The notes beneath the pieces were generated by a model. It saw only the letters and a list, made by a program, of their open reading frames with translations. It did no database searches and had not been told where the DNA came from. Both the position numbers and the translations under genes were made by a program. From Corinectria fuckeliana (Eukaryota; Ascomycota; Sordariomycetes; Hypocreales; Nectriaceae), in contig WPDH01000094.1 in assembly GCA_019137255.1 (NCBI GenBank), positions 1-15,937 of the forward strand: a stretch of 15,937 nt of DNA. Reading direction: 5' to 3'. Numbering within the stretch: position 1 is the first letter of the stretch; each line of letters begins with the position of its first letter. Of the stretch, positions 10,601 through 15,937 are shown piece by piece.

Positions 10601-13379
10601 AAGCAGAGAAGCTGTCTAAGAGCTTAAGAGGTGGTATTATACTTAGGCCTGGGGTCTTCTAGCTCTTAGCTTAAGCCTATTTAGCTATATGCTAAGCTTT
10701 GCCTTTCTTAGGTATTATTTTATAAAGAGTATGTTACTAGGCAGATATATATATATAGTAGATAGCTCTTTGTTTTATTCTTAAGGCTTCTTAGAGTGTA
10801 GTTAAGATAATCTTATTCTGGTAGTAATACTAGGTCTAGTAAGCCTATCTTTCCTAAAGAACTGCTTTTTAGGTAGGTTTATTCTACTAGGTATTCTTTA
10901 GGGTTTTACCTTTTGTGAGAGAGGTACTATTTAAACTGACCTTTATTAGGTCTTAGACTAATATATTAGTATAAAAGTCTAGCTTTTCTGTTATTATTAA
11001 GTTTGTTAGCTATAGGAGGTGTATAAGATTAGCTAAAGCTTAGAAGGTGTTTAGAAGCTTTTAGTTTAGTCTTAGAGCGATATAAAGGCGAGCTCTAAAG
11101 GTAAGAATTTAATAGCTAAAGGGTAGGTAGTTAAAGCCCCTAAAAGGGGGGATATTAGTGTATTAGATATAGGCTCCTCTTAAGAACTAGGTTAGATTAA
11201 TAGCTGATTTAGTGTTATTTCCCTCTTACTATAAGATTATACTAGGGGGGTTTAGAAGGGAGAGGTCTTAGGATTTAGTAAGTTCTATAAGTTAGGTAGC
11301 TCTTATATGGGGGTTCTAAAGGGATTCTTATGCTTAGTGATATAGATTAAAGTCTCTAGTGAGTACTACTAGGTATTAGAGGGAGATTATTTTAAGGTTA
11401 AGAAGAGGGGTTTCCTAGCAGGTAGTTTATTTATTTAGGGGGAAAGAGAAGTAAACTAAGAAAATAGAGATCACTTAGTTATCTCCTAAGTTAATATTAG
11501 CTTAGTACTAGTCTGGTTCTACTATATAGTCTAGTATCTTTAAGTTGCTATAAATATAAAGGACTACTCTTTAAGAGCTATCTAGAGCTTAAATAATAGT
11601 ATAGCTACTAAGCTTTAAGGTAAGAGTGCTAGTAGTATAAAAGTATAGCTCTTATATTATAAGGATATTAGCTTAGGTTTCCTCTCTAAGGAGGGATTAA
11701 AAAGTTACTTATGTTTTCTTAATATTCTATTAGATAAGTTATAATAATATTAGTTATTTCTTAAGTCTATCTTATTAGTCTTAGTCCTAGGTATTATTAG
11801 GGTTAGCTTATAGAAAGAAAGTAAGAGTAAGAATATTATAATTTAGTTAGTATCTATTTTTACTATAGTAGGTTATACTATAGGCGGGGTCAGAAAGGTA
11901 TTATCTAAGGTGATTACTAGGGTAGTATTTCCTAAGGGAAGTAAAAGAGGGGGGGTTAAGCTGAAGAAAGTATTAAGTTATTAGTTTTACTTTACTATAT
12001 TTATACTACCTTTAAGGCGATCTAGGCCTAGTCTTAAGGTGTTAGCTAGAGGGGTAGGTTTTTAAGAGAGTAAAGCTTGTTTTCTCTTAATTATATTTTA
12101 TCTGTTATCTTTATCTAGGTTAGTTTAGGTGTTAAGGTTATAGCGAGATTAAGAGTTATATATAGTGTTAAAGCAGTAAGGTTAGTTAATATATACTAAC
12201 TTTATAGCTAATAGTTTAGCACTTTAGATTAGGTAGCTTCTCTGCTATACTAGGTGGCTTTCTTTATAGTTTATATAGTAGGCTCTAGTCTTATCTTATT
12301 TTAAGATATAGTTGTCTTTAGTATAAGCTTAGGATCTATACTAGCTATAAGTGGGTTACTTTAAAAGGCAGTATCTAGCTAGATAGCTAAAGCTATAGTA
12401 TTAGTAATACTACTTAAGATCAGCCTATTTACAGAAGGAGAAAATATTATAAAAGCTTTTTTCTTAGAGAAGGCCTCTTTTATAGAGTTAGTCTGCTATT
12501 ATCTTATTTTTAAAGCTAAGATAGAGTAAGATTACCTTTTGTTTGTTAGCTCTTTAGGGGAGTATAGTATAAGAGAAAATAGATCTTAGGTTTTCCTCTC
12601 TAAGTTTCTTTATAAGCTACTTAGGTATTAAGTTCTTAACTAAATTAACTTATACTCTTATAGTAACTACCTGCTACTATTAGTATAATACTATACTGCC
12701 TAGAAAGGTTTTTTAGACCTATTTTAAATCCCTCTCGCGGTTCTTTACTATTATTTTATTATTAAAGAAGACTTGCTAGTTACTACTAGGGAGTTATCTC
12801 ACGGCCTTAGTATTTTCAGTTTAGGTGGTAAGATTTATAACTATAACTACTTTAGTGTTTATATATATATTAGGTTTAGAGGGGGCAGCTTTTTTATTAA
12901 CTTAGATAGTAACTTTCTAAGCCTAGGTTAGGGCTAGAGTATAAATATACCCTGATTAGGATATGACTACTATATAAGAGTAAGAGAGAGAGAGGGTATT
13001 AATTTTTCCTTTAATTTAGCGGAGGGTGGACTTAGTGTTAAGTTAGCTTTAATTTAAGTCCTAAGGGATTATAGTGTTTATATCTTAGCTTTATGAGAGG
13101 GTATAACATAAGATGATTAGTTAGATAAGAAGGCTTTTTATTTCTCTAGCAGGGAGAGAGAGGGTAAGTTAGTTAGCTTTTAATAGCAGCTAGTTTATGT
13201 TAGGTTTGTCTTAGTATTAGTAAGGTTACAGCTAGGTTTAAGAGTTTACCTGTTCTGCTATATTATTTATATAGATAGATAATATAAGGCCTGAATTTAG
13301 GCCTCTTTCTACTGTTATATCTACGCTTTAAGCTTAGCTTAGGTCTATAGTAATACCTAGATAGAATTAATATTCCTGA
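7624..13379 (+). pseudogene. Giant intron-containing relic gene of unknown family
   Basis: The proposed start is ATA at 7624, which RIP would make from ATG, with A at position -3. Exon 1 (7624-7653) reads MPKNTKKEKQ with the start codon restored. A 50-base intron then shifts the reading to plus frame 3. In that frame 7704-8290 looks strongly protein-like: AYYNKQDKFISLIQHTQ, later SSSSTPTSNKSTKR, then a helical segment with LANKLNYLQDSINKLFSKI. The same frame can be followed to a TGA at 13377 with one internal TGA at 11205, whereas the other two plus frames carry nine and seven TGA between 8883 and 13460. This would give about 1,890 codons. The C-terminal third is uncertain, since frame 2 also reads well after about 12060. 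I recognise no reverse transcriptase, transposase, helicase or polymerase motif. It is probably a mobile-element gene, because RIP needs repeated copies. Confidence 0.4.
7654..7703 (+). other. Spliceosomal intron in the relic gene
   Basis: The 5-prime splice site is CAG|GTAAGT at 7651-7659. A branch-point-like GCTAAC lies at about 7686-7691, followed by a pyrimidine run and CTTAG at 7699-7703. The length of 50 bases is typical of filamentous ascomycete introns. Removing it joins a 10-codon first exon in frame 1 to the long frame-3 exon. A nuclear spliceosomal intron argues against a mitochondrial or bacterial origin. All three signals sit in the right order and spacing, which is why I accept it despite the AT-rich background. 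Confidence 0.55.
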
Positions 13380-13435
13380 ATTTAATACTAGTCTTCTTTT
13401 CGATTTTAGAGGCGTATCTAAACTAATATATGCGA

Positions 13436-14210
13436 AAGAGTCTCTTTATGTTTTTGCTTAATAGTAACCTATATATAATAGTAAAAGCTTATAAAGCTAT
13501 ATAGCTTTCTTATTATAATAATACTAGAGTTACTATAAGCTTAGTTTACTATCTTAATAGTATTTTTTAGGGTTTAGCTATTAATATTAAAAGGTATATT
13601 TCTTATTTAGATTATAACTTTATATTTAATATAGCTTTAGGTTATTTACTTTATATTTTCTTAGTTTAAAAGCACTAAGTTTTATAATATAATTAATATA
13701 TAAGAGAGTTAGCCTTTTTTATAATTTAAAGGTATAATAAGAGCTATATTAATAATAAAGGTAAGAGCTATAGTAATATTTATAGTGATTTAGTTCTTAA
13801 GAGCTGTTTTATAGTTATATATAGTATTCTTCTTATATATAAATATATAGGTTTAAATAATATACTAAACTTATTTAAGAGATATAGTAAAAATAATTTT
13901 AGTAATAATATTATATATTTTATTTTCTAGGTTATCTACTAGTATTTTATTTAGTTTTATAGTAAGTTTATTATTTTTACTTAGTATATACTAGCTAATT
14001 CTTATAAGAGAGTTATATTAACTTTAATTAAGTTTATATACTCTTAAATTAATAGCTATTAGAAGTATATTAATACTATTACTATAGTCTTAATATACTA
14101 TTATCCTTAGGGTAATATATATATAAGAATTTAAATTTTAGTGTTAAAATGTATTTTAAAGGCAGGTTAAGACTATAGTAAGCAGAAACTAGGTAAGTAA
14201 AAAAAATATT
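13436..14210. other. Heavily RIP-mutated DNA right of the less-mutated block
   Basis: CpG disappears after 13434 and TA saturation returns. On the minus strand, some segments (for example around 14090-14130) could be remnants of a LINE endonuclease domain of the element whose ORF1 lies further right, but the match is weak and I do not call a gene. Confidence 0.35.
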
Positions 14211-14428
<218 letters not shown>

Positions 14429-14989
14429 ACCTGCTTTAGCTTATAACTATCTAGTTTTTCTTCTAAGTAACTTAGACTAATTTATAATAAAAGGGAAAAA
14501 CTCTTATAATAAGCTATAAGATAAAAAACCTTTTACTACTCTTACTTAAAAGAGAAGTAAGTTAGGCTTAGTATATATATATAGTAATATAAGTTATAAG
14601 TAGGTTTACTTTATAAGAAAAGCTAATTATATACTTATAATAATAAGCTCTTATAAGGCTTAGCTTAAATTATATACTAGAATTTAATTAATCTTAGGTT
14701 AAGTCTAAGTTACTTATACTACTTATTCTTATCCTTTTAGGTATTATTCTTATTACTAACTAGTATTAAAATATCTTTTTTAACTTTTAATAGTATTTAC
14801 TCTCTTAATTAGTTAATTAGTCTAAATATTATAAGAGCTAAACTTAAACTTAAGTTTAGTCTAGCTTAAGACTACTTTAAGAGCTATTTAAGCCTCTTTT
14901 AAGTAGAGTAGTTTAGTACTATAGTTAGTATTAGTATTAATATTACTATATCTTATAGTAAGTATACTATATATTTATACTACTTATTT
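14429..14989 (-). other. Sequence between LINE ORF1 and the (TAA)n tract
   Basis: On the minus strand this follows the zinc-knuckle part of ORF1. It could hold the ORF1 C-terminus and then either a short 3-prime untranslated region or the first part of ORF2. A segment near 14480-14520 faintly resembles the region of LINE endonucleases where many Tad-like proteins have an RV-x-Y-x-x-K-S pattern, but this is too weak to call. Confidence 0.3.
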
Positions 14990-15937
14990 AAAATACTAAA
15001 ATATATAAGTCTCTTTATATAAATATTTTTTACTTATTCTTATTTTTTTTATATTATATAATATATATAAGACTATACTAAGTATAAGCTATTATAATTA
15101 TAATATACTAGAAAGATCTTACTAGTAGAGGTAAAATATATTATATCTCTTATATAGTAAGCCTTCTTATAGTAATTATATCTAGCTTATTTCTAATAAT
15201 ACTATATAATATATTTAAAGTAAAAGCACTTAAAGTACTACTTAAGTTAAATCTCTTTTAAATAAAACTTAGTCTAATAAACTTTTATAGTTATAATTAT
15301 ATCTTAGTTATAAAGTTTATTTATATCTATTAGTTTAGTTAATAATATAACTAGTAACTAATAAGATCTAGTTATATAATAGCTTTATAATAGTTTTATA
15401 GTATATATTTTAATACTATTTACTTATTAGATATTTACTATAAGATTCTTAAGTAAGCCTTTTATATAACTAGTTAAAACTCTCTTAGTAACTATTATAA
15501 ACTATCTTAAGACCTAATATATACTTATATTAAAAATAATAAGAATCTAAGTATTATCCTTTAGGAGATTTATAATTAGTTTATAAAAAAAGACTATAAT
15601 ATTTCTACTAAGAAGATAGTATAAGACTACTATAAGTAAAAGATAATCTCTTAAAAGAGTATAATTAATAATTATTATAGTATCTAATAGTATATAAGAT
15701 ATAATATTAAAAGCTATACTAAGTAACTTAATAATAATCTCTCTACTAAGATAAGAAGAGATTACTTTTAATAGTAATACTATTAGAGATAAAAATATCC
15801 TCTTATTATAAGTAATTTAAGCCTAAGTTAAGACCTTAATAAGTATTTTCTAAAGAGCAGCTAATACTACTTTTTTAATAATAGTTATAATTATTTTTAT
15901 AAGAGATAGTAAGATTAAGATCTTACTACTTATATAT
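14990..15937 (-). pseudogene. Tad-like LINE ORF1 (Gag-like) with three zinc knuckles, partial
   Basis: Minus-strand translation in one frame, reading TAA/TAG as Gln/Trp and TAT/TAC as possible Cys or His, gives the ORF1 C-terminus of a fungal Tad-clade LINE. Knuckle 1 lies around 15190-15240 with F-K-C intact (TGC at 15226-15228), followed by the constant KQAR at about 15175-15190. Knuckle 2 is at about 15140-15175 and ends in TRD. Knuckle 3 is at 15065-15110, where N-x-N-S-x-H-x-A-W-S can be restored, a pattern typical of this family. The part upstream (15245-15340) resembles the segment that precedes the knuckles in these proteins (YQTKFYLKEIQL). ORF1 protein binds the element RNA in the retrotransposition complex. 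The N-terminus lies beyond the window. All key Cys/His codons but one are mutated to TAT/TAC, so the copy is dead. Confidence 0.7.

Noticed and set aside
9500..13400. Short open frames between stops on both strands.
   Set aside because: They are chance gaps between RIP-made TAA/TAG codons and carry no ribosome-binding, domain or codon-use support.
8883..13460. ORF2 of a Tad-like LINE (endonuclease and reverse transcriptase) in the less-mutated block.
   Set aside because: I could not find the reverse transcriptase core (PQGSPLSP-like and xADD-like motifs) on either strand by eye, although minus-strand segments such as 13100-13600 also read like protein. Strand choice therefore rests on the TGA count and the intron, not on a motif.

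Overview
This window looks like a stretch of an AT-rich, transposon-graveyard compartment of a filamentous ascomycete (Pezizomycotina) nuclear genome. The reason is its dinucleotide make-up. On both strands CpA and TpG are almost gone and TpA is enormously over-represented, so nearly every reading frame is full of TAA and TAG. That is the signature of repeat-induced point mutation (RIP, C-to-T mainly at CpA). No intact long coding sequence is present. I saw no tRNA, rRNA or CRISPR array. Every coding call below is a mutated relic, read by allowing TAA/TAG to stand for former Gln/Trp codons and TA for former CA or TG.

Layout. 1-763: a long inverted repeat with arms 1-185 and 579-763 around a 393-base core (186-578). 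The same 393 bases occur alone and inverted at 4559-4951. 766-2200: non-coding low-complexity DNA with a purine tract, a 19-base tandem repeat, a 2-base N gap and an (AAT)n tract. 2200-6610: heavily mutated sequence with several plus-strand stretches that still read like protein (2224-3250, 3867-4262, 6394-6610), of unknown family. 6550-13435: a block that is visibly less mutated. All roughly two dozen CpG dinucleotides I found in the window lie here. It holds a plus-strand relic gene with a mutated start (ATA for ATG, 7624), a 10-codon first exon, a convincing 50-base spliceosomal intron (7654-7703) and a very long second exon in one frame, possibly to 13379. I could not assign it to a family. 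13435-14210: heavily mutated again. 14211-14428: a long (ATT)n tract. 14990-15937: on the minus strand, the C-terminal part of ORF1 of a Tad-like LINE retrotransposon, recognised by three consecutive zinc-knuckle motifs, running off the window edge.

Taken together, the window is a nested set of dead mobile elements of different mutational age. The best-supported identification is the Tad-like LINE ORF1. The most interesting unknown is the giant intron-containing relic gene in the less-mutated block. The cleanest structural oddity is the 185/393/185 inverted repeat whose core exists as a solitary inverted copy about 4 kb away.
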